The notes under the pieces: generated by a model
The model's database searches: none
Seen by the model: only the letters and a program-made list of their open reading frames with translations
Told to the model about the DNA's origin: nothing
Program-made: the position numbers and the translations under genes
In this document: positions 10,157 through 18,874 of the stretch, one piece after another
How the letters are laid out: the number at the start of each line of letters is the position of its first letter
Numbering within the stretch: position 1 is the stretch's first letter
DNA from: SG8-30 sp963695085
GTDB taxonomy: Bacteria; Pseudomonadota; Gammaproteobacteria; Steroidobacterales; Steroidobacteraceae
NCBI GenBank assembly: GCA_963695085.1
Contig: CAVOFV010000008.1
Span: forward strand, 124,001-188,000
Length of the DNA stretch: 64,000 bases
Direction of reading: 5' to 3'

Positions 10157-11449
10157 TCAGGGCAGGCCTTTCTTCACGGCTTCCTTGAGCGCACCGAACG
10201 GGCTGACCTTCTTCTTCTTCGCCTCCGGCTCCGGCGGGGCCTCCCCGGCATCCATCGCTGCTTCGTCCATGCCCTCCAGGTCCTCCATGCCGCCCATTCC
10301 ACCCATTCCACCCATGCCTTCCATGCCCAACATGGTCGTGCTGAGTGATTTCACGCGGATCTTCACGTTCCAGTCGGGCTCCCACGCGATGGCCGGGTCA
10401 GTCGGCCGCGGCGGATAGGCCAGGTTGAGTTCCGTGCCATAGGCGATTGCGCGCAACATGCCCTCGCCGGCCGCTGCCTTCGGTACGGCGCAGCGGGTGG
10501 TCGCCGGCGGCAGCAGCACCTTGTCCTTGAGCCAGCCATCCACGGCCGGGTTGGTCTGGTAGTCGAACAGCCCGAATCCACTGTCGGGGAGTTCGCTGGA
10601 GGTCCAGATCACCATCCCCTCGCCGTCGCCGGGCAGCGCGCCCATGGTGCCGAGGAAATAAGCGCGTGCATGGGGAACGGGTTGCCACTCGAGCATCACC
10701 GCGCCGCCCTTGTCGGACTGGCGCACCTGCATGGCGGCCATGATGTCCTGCGCGGCGGGGATCGTGAACTTGAAGCTGTCCGGGACGCCGGTCGCGATGA
10801 AGGCGTGTTCGCCGGCGATTGACGCGCTGTCTCCCAGCGCCCGCTTGTCCTTGCGGCCAGGCCAGACCGGCCGGCCGGTCGCGACGTGCGCACCGCGCTT
10901 CGTGGCGCGCCGCGACTCGAAGAACTTCGCCAGCTCGCCCAGCGTCGCCGTGCTCAGGTCAACGACCTTCGGCTGCCCCGGCCGCACGGTCTCCGAACAG
11001 CCCCAGTACATGACGAGCTTGCCCTTGGGCGGTTCGTAGTCCCAGTCGGCGGGCTCGTCATCGGACTTCGGTGCGGGCTTGGGCTTCTCGGGCGACTGCA
11101 GCAGGAGCGTCGGCGCGAGGCCGGTGCCTGCGGGCACGCTTTGCAGCGCTTCCGCCAGGTTGGTATCGCGGCTCGTGTAGAGCGTGACGTCCATCCACCG
11201 GCCACTGGGCCCGGTCATGGTGTAGCCGAACTCCGCCTTGCCGCCGCGACCGCCGCCCATCATCGCGCTCAGCGTCTGGTTCATCATGTCGCCGCCGCCC
11301 ATCCCCATGCTCATGCCGGAGAACGTCGCGACGTCGATCCAGGCCTGGGCGACCGGTGGCTTGACTACCTGCCTGGGCGTGGACTGGGCCAGAGCAGGAC
11401 CGGAACCTAACGCGACCGCAACCGCGACCGCAACTGACACGCGAAGCAT
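10157..11449 (-). CDS. Secreted Met/Gly-rich protein of unknown function
   Basis: I do not recognise a family. The product (430 residues from the ATG at 11449, which has a G-run about eight bases upstream) begins with a clear Sec signal MLRVSVAVAVAVALGSGPALA, cut before QSTPRQ. Two Met/Gly-rich stretches stand out: GMSMGMGGGDMMN close to the mature N-terminus and GMEGMGGMGGMGGMEDLEGM near the C-terminus. The end is basic (KKKKVSPFGALKEAVKKGLP). The middle contains single Cys residues in WGCSETV and TTRCAVP. Met-rich strings can bind copper(I) or silver, but nothing else here supports that role. It is convergent with rpoD across the terminator. Confidence 0.7.
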   Translation of the reverse strand: MLRVSVAVAVAVALGSGPALAQSTPRQVVKPPVAQAWIDVATFSGMSMGMGGGDMMNQTLSAMMGGGRGGKAEFGYTMTGPSGRWMDVTLYTSRDTNLAEALQSVPAGTGLAPTLLLQSPEKPKPAPKSDDEPADWDYEPPKGKLVMYWGCSETVRPGQPKVVDLSTATLGELAKFFESRRATKRGAHVATGRPVWPGRKDKRALGDSASIAGEHAFIATGVPDSFKFTIPAAQDIMAAMQVRQSDKGGAVMLEWQPVPHARAYFLGTMGALPGDGEGMVIWTSSELPDSGFGLFDYQTNPAVDGWLKDKVLLPPATTRCAVPKAAAGEGMLRAIAYGTELNLAYPPRPTDPAIAWEPDWNVKIRVKSLSTTMLGMEGMGGMGGMGGMEDLEGMDEAAMDAGEAPPEPEAKKKKVSPFGALKEAVKKGLP

Positions 11450-11575
11450 GATGGCGACCCCCATATGGATTGACGGCGACAGGACGCCATGCTCCGGCAA
11501 AACGCCCCCGTTGGCAATTTGCGCAGGCTCCCGGTGCCCAAAGGCGCTGTCGGCGACGCCCCTCGACCGGCGATC

Positions 11576-12667
11576 TCAACCGGCCCGCTGGGATTCCCAG
11601 GCCGCGAGCAGCGCAGCCTCTCGTTCCGGGGTCAGGCCCGAGCGCAGTTGCTGCCGCCGCTCTGCGGGCCGCGTCGCATGCCATGCCAGCGTGTCCCGGA
11701 CGGTCTGGTCGAGCGGCCGCGTGCGCAACCCCTCCCGCTCGGCCCGCTCCGTCCGGGTCAGCGATGCGGCGGCATATTCGCCGTTCGGCGATTCCCACGG
11801 CGCAAAGCGCATCTCCTCCGGCTTGAGTTGCTCCGTCAGGAACGCCTCGGACAGCCAGGTCACGCGCGTGTCGGCGCCGGTCACCCGCCGGCTGCTGTCG
11901 AGCAGCGCGCCCATCGTCCACTTGCGGGGCGCGGAGACCGCGTTGAACGTGCCGGTCACCCGGCGCTCGACGAGGTCGAGCATGAAAGCCGTCAGGTCGC
12001 GCACGTCGATGACCTGGATCGGGTCGGCGGGCGCGCCGGGCGCGGCCATCTCGCCGCCGCGTGCGAATCGCACCGGCCAGTAGGTAAAGCGGTCGGTCGG
12101 GTCCAGCGGTCCGACGATGTAGCCGGGGCGCACGATCGCGGAGCGCGCGCCGAACGCGTCGCGCACGTACTGCTCGCAGCGCGCCTTCATCGGGCCATAG
12201 GTCTCGTTCGTAATCTCCTCGCCGTCCGGATCCGCGAGCGCACCGACCGGCGAGTCCTCGTCGTTGGGCGTCGCAAAACCCGCGTACGCGGAGATGCTGG
12301 AGACAAACAGGCAGAAATCCGCGTTCGGCGCCAGCAGTTCCGCTGACATGCGCGTGTACTTCGGGATGTAGCCGGTGTTGTCCATCACCGCATCCCAGCG
12401 CCGGTCGCGAAGCACCTCCAGTTCGCCCTTGCGATCGCCGATCAGCGTCTCGACGCCCTCGACGTCGGCGTCGCGGCGGCCGCGGTTGAAATGGGTGACG
12501 CGCCAGCCTCGCGCGAGCGCCAGCTCCGTCAGGTGCGGGCCGATGAAACCAGTGCCACCGAGGATCAGCAGCGAGCCGCGCGGCGCGGCACCAACGAGCG
12601 GTCCGGCGGCAAGGCCGGCCGCGGCGCCCGCCGCGGCCCGGAGGATGGTGCGACGTGTTATCTGCAT
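11576..12667 (-). CDS. Tat-exported NAD-dependent epimerase/dehydratase-like protein
   Basis: Extended SDR (NAD-dependent epimerase) of 363 residues. The start MQITRRTILRAAAGAAAGLA is a twin-arginine signal, so the protein is predicted to be folded with its cofactor and exported to the periplasm. The Rossmann loop is ILGGTGFIGPH (about residues 35-45) and the NAD-binding DNTGYIPKYT and SSISAYAGF blocks follow. The usual catalytic YxxxK is recognisable as YGPMK. It resembles Tat-exported epimerases that sit next to membrane-bound dehydrogenase or sugar-degradation genes in Proteobacteria, but no such partner lies here. It is 86 bases downstream of the GT2 gene. Confidence 0.8.
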   Translation of the reverse strand: MQITRRTILRAAAGAAAGLAAGPLVGAAPRGSLLILGGTGFIGPHLTELALARGWRVTHFNRGRRDADVEGVETLIGDRKGELEVLRDRRWDAVMDNTGYIPKYTRMSAELLAPNADFCLFVSSISAYAGFATPNDEDSPVGALADPDGEEITNETYGPMKARCEQYVRDAFGARSAIVRPGYIVGPLDPTDRFTYWPVRFARGGEMAAPGAPADPIQVIDVRDLTAFMLDLVERRVTGTFNAVSAPRKWTMGALLDSSRRVTGADTRVTWLSEAFLTEQLKPEEMRFAPWESPNGEYAAASLTRTERAEREGLRTRPLDQTVRDTLAWHATRPAERRQQLRSGLTPEREAALLAAWESQRAG

Positions 12668-12753
12668 GGCTTGCCTTCCCTTGGGCGCGATCTCAGTTAC
12701 TACATCCGAAACAAGTGTGGCGCAACGGCCAACGGCACCCTCAGGGCCGTGGC

Positions 12754-13584
12754 TCAGGCGTCCTCTTGTGCAGGACGCTTCACGATGCCGTAGGGCGTGA
12801 ATTGCGTGCGATGCAGCGCCGTCTCGCGCCGGATCGCGCGATTGGTCCGCAGATCCTCGTCGCGCACGTAGCCTCGCTCGTGCCAAAGGTGGAGGCAGAT
12901 GGCGCGGTGACGGATCTGCCTGGCGCGGATACCCAGGTTCATGAGGCGCTCGCCCATCTCGCGATCCTCGCCGCCGTACCTCATACGCTCGTCGAAGCCG
13001 TTGACCCGCAGGATATCCGCACGCCAGCCGGAAGCGTTGTGTCCGTTCCACGTCGCCTTGGTCGGCGTCACGACATCCAGCAGGCGCCCCAGGCGCGGGC
13101 CTGCGTGCAGCCTCATATGGCGCCACGACCAGTGCAGGCCGTGATCGCGCAGGTTCGCGGTGTCGGTCGCCCTCCCGGCGAGGATGTCCTCGCAGCTCAG
13201 GCTTTCGCTGACGGACCTGGGAAGCTTGAAGTACCCGCCCGACAGAAAATGCCCGGGCTTGCGCATGGCGACATGGACCGCGAGGAAGTCGCTGCGTGGA
13301 ACGCAGTCGCCATCGGAGAAGACCAGGTAGTCCGCGGCGGTGGCCTGGATCGCCTTGTTCAGGATCGCGCACTTGCGGAAGCCGTCGTCCTCCTGCCAGA
13401 CGTGCCGGATCTCCAGGCCGAGTTCCCGCCGCAGGGTATCGATCAGCCGGCGGGTCTCGTCCGTCGAGCCGTCGTCCGCGATGACGATGTCGAACTGGCG
13501 GTGGGTCTGCACGCTGTAGCCGCACAGCGCCTTCCGCAGCAACGACGGCGAGTTATAAGTGCTGAGTATGACGGACAGGCTCAT
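12754..13584 (-). CDS. Family 2 glycosyltransferase
   Basis: A 276-residue soluble GT-A fold transferase. MSLSVILSTYNSPSLLRKAL is the nucleotide-binding start, IADDGSTDET the acidic loop, and FSDGDCVPR (about residues 88-96) the metal-binding DxD motif. The second half has the C-terminal galactosyltransferase-type block ATWNGHNASGWRADILRVNG and GGEDREMG, the likely catalytic acidic site. Acceptor and donor are unknown. With the LpxL-like gene two positions upstream on the same strand, a lipopolysaccharide-core role is plausible. Confidence 0.85.
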   Translation of the reverse strand: MSLSVILSTYNSPSLLRKALCGYSVQTHRQFDIVIADDGSTDETRRLIDTLRRELGLEIRHVWQEDDGFRKCAILNKAIQATAADYLVFSDGDCVPRSDFLAVHVAMRKPGHFLSGGYFKLPRSVSESLSCEDILAGRATDTANLRDHGLHWSWRHMRLHAGPRLGRLLDVVTPTKATWNGHNASGWRADILRVNGFDERMRYGGEDREMGERLMNLGIRARQIRHRAICLHLWHERGYVRDEDLRTNRAIRRETALHRTQFTPYGIVKRPAQEDA

Positions 13585-13649
13585 GGCGGCCCGGGCATTC
13601 TACTCCAGCGACCGGGCGCGCCTTTCGCGCAGGTCCTTCCGGCCTGGCA

Positions 13650-14975
13650 TCAGTCGTTGTAAGCGCGCTCGTCGTGCAGCGTCAGGTCGAGACCCTGTAC
13701 TTCCTGCTCGCGGCTGACCCGCAGCCCGATCACGGCATCCAGCAGCTTGAGAATCGCAAGGCTCAGGACGCCGCTGAACACGATCGTGAACAGTACGCTC
13801 CTGGTCTGGACCCACACCTGGCCGCCGATGCTCACGCCCTCCGGCAGGCCCACGCCGCCGAGCGCGCCGGCGCAGACGCCGGTCAGGATCGCGCCGACGA
13901 TGCCGCCGACCGCATGCACGCCGAACACATCGAGCGCGTCATCGTAGCCCAGCAGGCGCTTCAGCCGGGTGGCGGCCAGGAAGCACAGCACGCCCGCGGC
14001 GAGGCCGATCACCAGCGCGCCGGCCGGGCCGGCGGTCCCGGACGCAGGCGTGATCGCCACCAGTCCGCCGATCGCACCCGAGACGATGCCGAGCGCACTC
14101 GGCTTGCCGTGCGTTGCCCATTCGCTGCCCATCCACGCCAGCGCCGCGGCGGCGCTCGCGATCTGCGTGACCAGCATCGCCATGCCGGCAGTGCCGTTGG
14201 CCGCGATCGCGCTGCCGGCATTGAAGCCGAACCAGCCGACCCACAGCAGCGCCGCGCCGGTGACTGTCAGCGCCATGCTGTGCGGCGCCATCGGCGTCGT
14301 CGGGTAGCCGTGCCGCTTGCCCAGCACCAGCGCCGCGACCAGCCCGGCCACGCCGGCATTGACGTGCACGACCGTGCCGCCCGCGAAATCGAGCACGCCC
14401 CAGTCCCACATCAACGCGCCGTCGCCGCCCCAGACCATGTGGGTCATCGGCAGATAGACCAGCGTGAACCACAGCGCAGTGAAGGCGAGCAGCGCCGAGA
14501 ACTTCATGCGCTCGGCAAACGCGCCGACGATCAGCGCCGGCGTCACGATCGCGAAGGTCATCTGGAACGTCGCAAACACCGATTCCGGGATCGTGCCGAC
14601 CAGCGAGTCCACAGTGACCCCCGTCATGAAGGCCTTGCCGAAACCGCCGATGAACGACGCGCGGTTCACGGTGCCGGCCGCCATGCCGGCGGTGTCGAAG
14701 GCGAGGCTGTAGCCGTAGGCCATCCACAGCACCGAGATCAGCGCCGTGATCGCGAAACATTGCATCAGCACCGACAGCGCATTCCTGGTGCGCACCATGC
14801 CGGCGTAGAACAGCGACAGGCCCGGGATGGTCATCAGCAGCACCAGCGCGGTCGCGGTGATCATCCAGGCGGTGTCGCCGGAATCGGGCCCCGCGGCTCC
14901 GGCGAAACAGCTCGGCGCCATCGTCAGGCCGGCGACCAGCGCCAGCGGCGGCAACAACCCTCCCGGCATTTCCAT
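13650..14975 (-). CDS. amt: Ammonium transporter, Amt family
   Basis: Eleven-helix trimeric channel for ammonium. The 441-residue protein has an N-terminal signal-like segment ending SCFAGAAG, the ...SLFYAGMVRTRNALSV segment of helix 2, the first pore His in MTHMVWGGDG and the second in DVFGVHAVGGIVG. Start: ATG at 14975 with GGAGG six bases upstream. The short C-terminal tail ends LTLHDERAYND, so the P-II interaction surface is present. No glnK (P-II) gene adjoins it, which is the usual partner, and instead it lies 17 bases after an acyltransferase gene. Confidence 0.95.
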   Translation of the reverse strand: MEMPGGLLPPLALVAGLTMAPSCFAGAAGPDSGDTAWMITATALVLLMTIPGLSLFYAGMVRTRNALSVLMQCFAITALISVLWMAYGYSLAFDTAGMAAGTVNRASFIGGFGKAFMTGVTVDSLVGTIPESVFATFQMTFAIVTPALIVGAFAERMKFSALLAFTALWFTLVYLPMTHMVWGGDGALMWDWGVLDFAGGTVVHVNAGVAGLVAALVLGKRHGYPTTPMAPHSMALTVTGAALLWVGWFGFNAGSAIAANGTAGMAMLVTQIASAAAALAWMGSEWATHGKPSALGIVSGAIGGLVAITPASGTAGPAGALVIGLAAGVLCFLAATRLKRLLGYDDALDVFGVHAVGGIVGAILTGVCAGALGGVGLPEGVSIGGQVWVQTRSVLFTIVFSGVLSLAILKLLDAVIGLRVSREQEVQGLDLTLHDERAYND

Positions 14976-14992
14976 GGCATTCCTCCGGCCAT

Positions 14993-15937
14993 TCATGCAA
15001 CCCTCCGGTTGCGCGAGTCGCGCCCATAGTAGTCGGGGTAGTCCGCGGACAGTCCCTTGAAGCGCCGGTGCATCCACAGGTACTGCTCGGGACGTCGCCG
15101 GATTTCCGCCTCCAGCAATGCGCCGAAACGCGCCGCGTCCGCCACCGGATCGTCGCCCGGAAAACCCTCGAGCTGCGGCCCGATGACGACCCGGTAGCCC
15201 CGCAAACCGGGCAGCCGCTCGGGGAAGTACGTCAGCACGGCAGCGCCGGTCATGCGCGCAAGCCGCGACGTTGCGGTCGTGGTGGCGGCCGGGATGCCGA
15301 AGAAGGGCACCATCGCCGCGCCCTTGTTGCGGTAGCTCTGGTCCGGCGCGTACCACACGGCGCCATTGCCCTTGAGCGCGCGCACGAGCGTGCGGATGTC
15401 ATCGTACTGGATCGCGCGCTGCGCATACCGGGTGAACTGGTCCTCCAGCACTTTCGACAGGACCTCGTTCTTGGTCGGCCGGTACAGCACGTTCATCGGC
15501 ACGATCGTGCCGAGGATGCGGGTGCCGATCTCGATGGTCGTGAAATGTCCGCCGATCAGGATGGCGCCGCGGCCCCGCGCCAGTGCGCGCTCGAGATGGT
15601 CGAGTCCCTCCACCTGGGCCAGCGAGCGCACGCGTTCGTTGTCGCTCCACCACGTGACGGCCGTTTCGCACAAGCCGATGCCGAGACTCTCGAAATGCCG
15701 TCCGAGCAGGTCCTCGCGCGCCGCAGCAGACAGTTCGGGCAGGCAGAGCTCGATGTTGCGGCGCGAGATGCGCACGTAGGACAGCGGCAGCCGCCTGACG
15801 ATCCGGCCGATGGCGCGGCCGATGCGCAGTTGCCATGCATACGGCAGCGGCTCGACCATGCGCAGGCAGCCGATCCCGAGCCAGGTCGGCCAGTAGCGCG
15901 GGGCCAGCAGGTGCCACTGATGCTTCAGGGTCGACAT
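14993..15937 (-). CDS. LpxL/HtrB-family lipid A acyltransferase
   Basis: Inner-membrane acyltransferase that adds a secondary acyl chain to Kdo-lipid A from acyl-ACP. The 314-residue protein carries the HX4E catalytic motif HFTTIE (His131, Glu136), the RPTKNEVL block and the WYAPDQSY block of the family, with an N-terminal membrane anchor. It is co-directional with amt (17-base gap) and with the GT2 gene, so the block may serve envelope lipid or glycan assembly. Which LpxL/LpxM paralogue it corresponds to cannot be told here. Confidence 0.9.
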   Translation of the reverse strand: MSTLKHQWHLLAPRYWPTWLGIGCLRMVEPLPYAWQLRIGRAIGRIVRRLPLSYVRISRRNIELCLPELSAAAREDLLGRHFESLGIGLCETAVTWWSDNERVRSLAQVEGLDHLERALARGRGAILIGGHFTTIEIGTRILGTIVPMNVLYRPTKNEVLSKVLEDQFTRYAQRAIQYDDIRTLVRALKGNGAVWYAPDQSYRNKGAAMVPFFGIPAATTTATSRLARMTGAAVLTYFPERLPGLRGYRVVIGPQLEGFPGDDPVADAARFGALLEAEIRRRPEQYLWMHRRFKGLSADYPDYYGRDSRNRRVA

Positions 15938-15982
15938 CTCCGCGCGAATCCGCCACGCTCGCCGCAGCCGATATCATGACAT

Positions 15983-16010
15983 CCGCGGCGCCGTGCTGAC
16001 AGCGCCGCGG
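15983..16010. other. Perfect hairpin between two divergent genes
   Basis: CCGCGGCGC (15983-15991) pairs perfectly with GCGCCGCGG (16002-16010) around a 10-base loop. It lies in the 146-base spacer between the divergent acyltransferase and peroxiredoxin genes. No T-run follows, so an operator or leader structure is more likely than a terminator. Confidence 0.45.
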
Positions 16011-16083
16011 CCTGCCGTGGCGTCGTGACATTCCGGCGCGATCGCCGGTCTGCTCCTGTATGGAAACACCGAGGACCGACAAC

Positions 16084-16710
16084 ATGCGTGCATCTTCCGT
16101 CCTGGCGGCCGTCGCGCTGCTCGTCGCCGTGGGGATTCCCCAGGCCCATGGTGCCGTGCCGGCAGCGGCCGAGCAGGTTCGCCCGCTGTCTGAGGGCAGC
16201 CTCGCGCCCGCCTTCGTCGCCCGCCGGCCCGACGGCGCCGAGTGGCGCTTCGATCCCGGCCAGCTGCAGTCGCCGGTCATCCTGATCTTCTACCGGGGCG
16301 GCTGGTGTCCGTACTGCAATGCGCATCTGGCGGCGCTGCGCGAAGCCGAGGCCGAACTCGAGCACATGGGTTTCGAGGTGCTGTTCCTGTCGGCCGACCG
16401 GCCGGAAATGCTGCTCGCCAGCCTGAAAGAGCCCGCGCCCGGCTACACGCTGCTCTCGGACAGCCGGATGCAGGCGGCGCGCGCCTTTGGCATCGCCTTT
16501 CGCGTCGACGATGCGACCGTGCGCCGTTACCGCGAGCACGGCATCGACCTCGAGGCAGCCTCGGGTGAGACCCATCATGAATTGCCGGTACCGGCCGTGT
16601 TTCTCGTCGACCCGAAGGGGGTCATTCGTTTCGTGTACGCGAACCCTGACTACACGGTCCGCATTGCCGCCGCGGACCTGCTCGCCGCTGCGCGGCAACA
16701 CGCCCGCTAG
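16084..16710 (+). CDS. Exported peroxiredoxin-like (AhpC/TSA) protein
   Basis: Thioredoxin-fold protein of 208 residues with a Sec signal (MRASSVLAAVALLVAVGIPQ then AHG). The redox site is GGWCPYC with Cys75 and Cys78. That CxxC arrangement fits the AhpC/TSA-like branch that pairs a peroxidatic with a nearby Cys rather than classical 2-Cys enzymes. The FLVDPKGVIRFVYANPDY block is the family C-terminal beta strand. I start at 16084 since the preceding ATG (16060) would put charged residues before the signal; GAGGA lies upstream. The likely role is periplasmic peroxide or organic hydroperoxide reduction, inferred. Confidence 0.82.
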   Translation: MRASSVLAAVALLVAVGIPQAHGAVPAAAEQVRPLSEGSLAPAFVARRPDGAEWRFDPGQLQSPVILIFYRGGWCPYCNAHLAALREAEAELEHMGFEVLFLSADRPEMLLASLKEPAPGYTLLSDSRMQAARAFGIAFRVDDATVRRYREHGIDLEAASGETHHELPVPAVFLVDPKGVIRFVYANPDYTVRIAAADLLAAARQHAR

Positions 16711-16800
16711 CGAACGGCAATCGTGATCCCGCCGGACGGGGTGGGCGCACCGCGCCCGCTCTGTGCGCCCGGTGGTCCGTGCGGCGGGAGCCTGTGTGGC
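16707..16800 (-). pseudogene. Remnant of a DUF4399 gene 3' end
   Basis: Read on the minus strand this stretch ends GGITIAVR-stop, matching GRITITVR-stop of the intact DUF4399 gene at 21254. At base level 16701-16737 matches 21247-21283 with about four differences in 37, and a second partly matching block (about 15 of 20 bases) follows after an insertion. No signal peptide or metal-binding body remains. I read it as the decayed end of a second copy, left by the duplication that also produced the two LAB_N genes. Confidence 0.4.
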
Positions 16801-16883
16801 GCCGCGAATGCCATGTGGGTCAGAATCGCGGCACGAGGCGGCGTGGCCTGGCCGTCGCGATCATCTGAACGAAGAGGCGCCCA

Positions 16884-17162
16884 TTGACGAGTATCGAGAG
16901 AATCTGGCTGGCGGTGGGTCTTGGCGGCCAGGCGATATTCTTCACCCGGTTCCTGGTGCAGTGGATCGTCAGCGAGCGCCAGAAGCGCAGCGTGATTCCG
17001 ATGGCATTCTGGTACCTCAGCCTGGGCGGCGGCCTGATCCTGCTGGCCTATGCCATCCACCGCCGGGACCCGGTCTTCATCCTCGGTCAGTCGGCAGGTG
17101 CGCTGATCTATCTGCGCAACATCTACTTCGTCCTGCGCGAGCGCCGAAGACTGCGCCCGTAA
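16884..17162 (+). CDS. LAB_N-domain small membrane protein (copy 1)
   Basis: A 92-residue protein with three predicted membrane segments. It matches the stand-alone lipid-A-disaccharide-synthase N-terminal (LAB_N) domain: FFTRFLVQWIVSERQKRS, PMAFWYLS, then YAIHRRDPVFILGQ and the terminal LIYLRNIYFV. The function of the domain is not established; it often accompanies lipid-linked sugar transferases. It is convergent with the GT39 gene (87 bases). A paralogue (20995-21267) sits on the other side of the GT39-asnB pair. Confidence 0.85.
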   Translation: MTSIERIWLAVGLGGQAIFFTRFLVQWIVSERQKRSVIPMAFWYLSLGGGLILLAYAIHRRDPVFILGQSAGALIYLRNIYFVLRERRRLRP

Positions 17163-17249
17163 TCCGGGCCCATGATCCTGTCGCGACTGCCGCCGCGGTC
17201 ACCGGGAACCGGGCTGACCGTTGTCGCAGTCGGCGCGCAGGTCCTGTCT

Positions 17250-18824
17250 TCAACCCGCTGGGCCGTTACTGACGAGCAGCACGTCGATCCGGCTCAACCG
17301 CGTGCTGGCGGCAATCGTGAGCCTCTCCCGCAGAAGGACAGGGAGCAACTCCAGATCCGAATTCCTGACCAGCGCAAAGACCTCGGCCTCCTGCTCGAGG
17401 TGAGCGCGCACCAGCCCGATGTCTTTCACTTCGAGCGTGTACATGCCGTCGGAATAGAACGCAAACGGCTCCGGCAGGTTGCCCAGGTCTAACGCGAGGA
17501 CACGATGGCCGGCATCACGGGATGCCTGCGTGATATGGCTGATCTGCAGCGAGAACGCGCGCGCCGACTTGACCGGCTCAAACGCCGGGTACACGACGAA
17601 CGCGACGACCAGCAACGCGACTGAAACCCCCAGCGCCGGAGCCACCAGCACGCCCGGCAGTTTCTTCGCCCGGACCGCCAGCAGGGTTGCAACGCCGCCG
17701 ACGCCGATCGGCACCGCCAGCAGTACGCTCATGGACAGGGACACGGCTTCGACGCGGTTTGCGGCGAACGGCAGCGCCACCGCTGCCAGCACGAGCAGCC
17801 CGCCAATGACCGACTGCCCGATCGTCAGCCAGCGGCTGCTCAGCGACACGCCGTCCTTGTCATCCCAACCGAGGATCCGGGCGCCCAGGCCCGCCACCAG
17901 CAAGGCGAAGGCCGGCAGCGCCGGCAGCGCATAGAGTTCCCGTTTTTCCGTGGAGATGGAGAAGAACAGGACCACGAACAAGAACGCCGCCAGCAGGAAG
18001 CGGTCTGCCGGCAACCGTCTTCGCCATGCCAGGTAGATGGCGCCCGGCAGCAGGCCCGTCCACGGCAGCAACGCCGGCGGCAATGACGTGAGGTAGTAGT
18101 GCCACGGCTGCCGGTGATGCATGCCGTGCATTCCGCGTTCGACGAAATGCTCCTTGAGCGCACTCCACACCGAGTAGTCGCCGCCGGCGACCAGCGTGGT
18201 CACGACCCACGCTCCCACGACCAGCAGGAACAGCGCCGGGCCGGCGAAGGGCGCAAAACGTCGCCAGCTGCCCAGGTTCCGGTCCGTGGCGAGCGTCACC
18301 AGCGCGATCCCGAGCGGCAGCAGCAACCCGACAGGACCCTTGGCCAGAACGGCGAGCCCCGCTGCTCCCCAGAACACCAGGCCGGCACGCCGTCCATTCC
18401 AGTCCCCGAGGCGATAGCGCAGGAACGCCGTCAGGGACACCCAGATGAGGCAGCACAGCAAGGCGTCGATCTGCGCCCAGCGCGCCTTCTCCCAGAACAT
18501 GTAAGTCGTGACGAGCACGAAGCCCGCCAGCACGGCTGTCTTCGCCGATGCCACGCGACGTGCGTAGCTCATGGTGAGGGCCAGCGTTCCGAAGGCAGCC
18601 AGCACCGATACGAATCGTGCAGTAAAGGGCAGCACCTGGCCGAACGGCAGCGACATGAGCGCGATCAGCCAGAAGAACAGCGGCGGCTTGTCGGTGGTGA
18701 TCACGCCATTGACGTGCGGGACGATCCATTCGCCGTCGACGATCATCTCCCGCGCACCCTCGGCAAAATAGGGCTCATCCGGTGCCCACAGGTCGTAGCC
18801 CCAGATATTGGCGAGAAAGAGCAC
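17250..18824 (-). CDS. GT39 (ArnT/PMT-like) membrane glycosyltransferase
   Basis: Multi-pass transferase that uses a polyprenyl-phosphate sugar, as ArnT does for aminoarabinose on lipid A. From the GTG at 18824 the product is 524 residues. The first periplasmic loop has the catalytic acidic site APDEPYFAEGAREM (Asp16, Glu17 in this numbering), followed by TTDKPPLFFWL, then about eleven hydrophobic segments and a soluble C-terminal part. The GTG start would cut the first membrane helix in half. In-frame codons continue upstream to a CTG at 18878 that overlaps the asnB stop as CTGA, with AGGAG seven bases before it. The true start may therefore be that CTG, adding 18 residues. Donor and acceptor are unknown. 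Confidence 0.85.
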   Translation of the reverse strand: MLFLANIWGYDLWAPDEPYFAEGAREMIVDGEWIVPHVNGVITTDKPPLFFWLIALMSLPFGQVLPFTARFVSVLAAFGTLALTMSYARRVASAKTAVLAGFVLVTTYMFWEKARWAQIDALLCCLIWVSLTAFLRYRLGDWNGRRAGLVFWGAAGLAVLAKGPVGLLLPLGIALVTLATDRNLGSWRRFAPFAGPALFLLVVGAWVVTTLVAGGDYSVWSALKEHFVERGMHGMHHRQPWHYYLTSLPPALLPWTGLLPGAIYLAWRRRLPADRFLLAAFLFVVLFFSISTEKRELYALPALPAFALLVAGLGARILGWDDKDGVSLSSRWLTIGQSVIGGLLVLAAVALPFAANRVEAVSLSMSVLLAVPIGVGGVATLLAVRAKKLPGVLVAPALGVSVALLVVAFVVYPAFEPVKSARAFSLQISHITQASRDAGHRVLALDLGNLPEPFAFYSDGMYTLEVKDIGLVRAHLEQEAEVFALVRNSDLELLPVLLRERLTIAASTRLSRIDVLLVSNGPAG

Positions 18825-18874
18825 GGCCGCGAGAACGAAGATGGTGCGTCCCCGGATGATGTCGCTTGCCTGGA

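Noticed and set aside
15983..16010. Hairpin considered as a terminator
   Set aside because: It lies between two divergent genes, so no transcript should end there, and no T-run follows.
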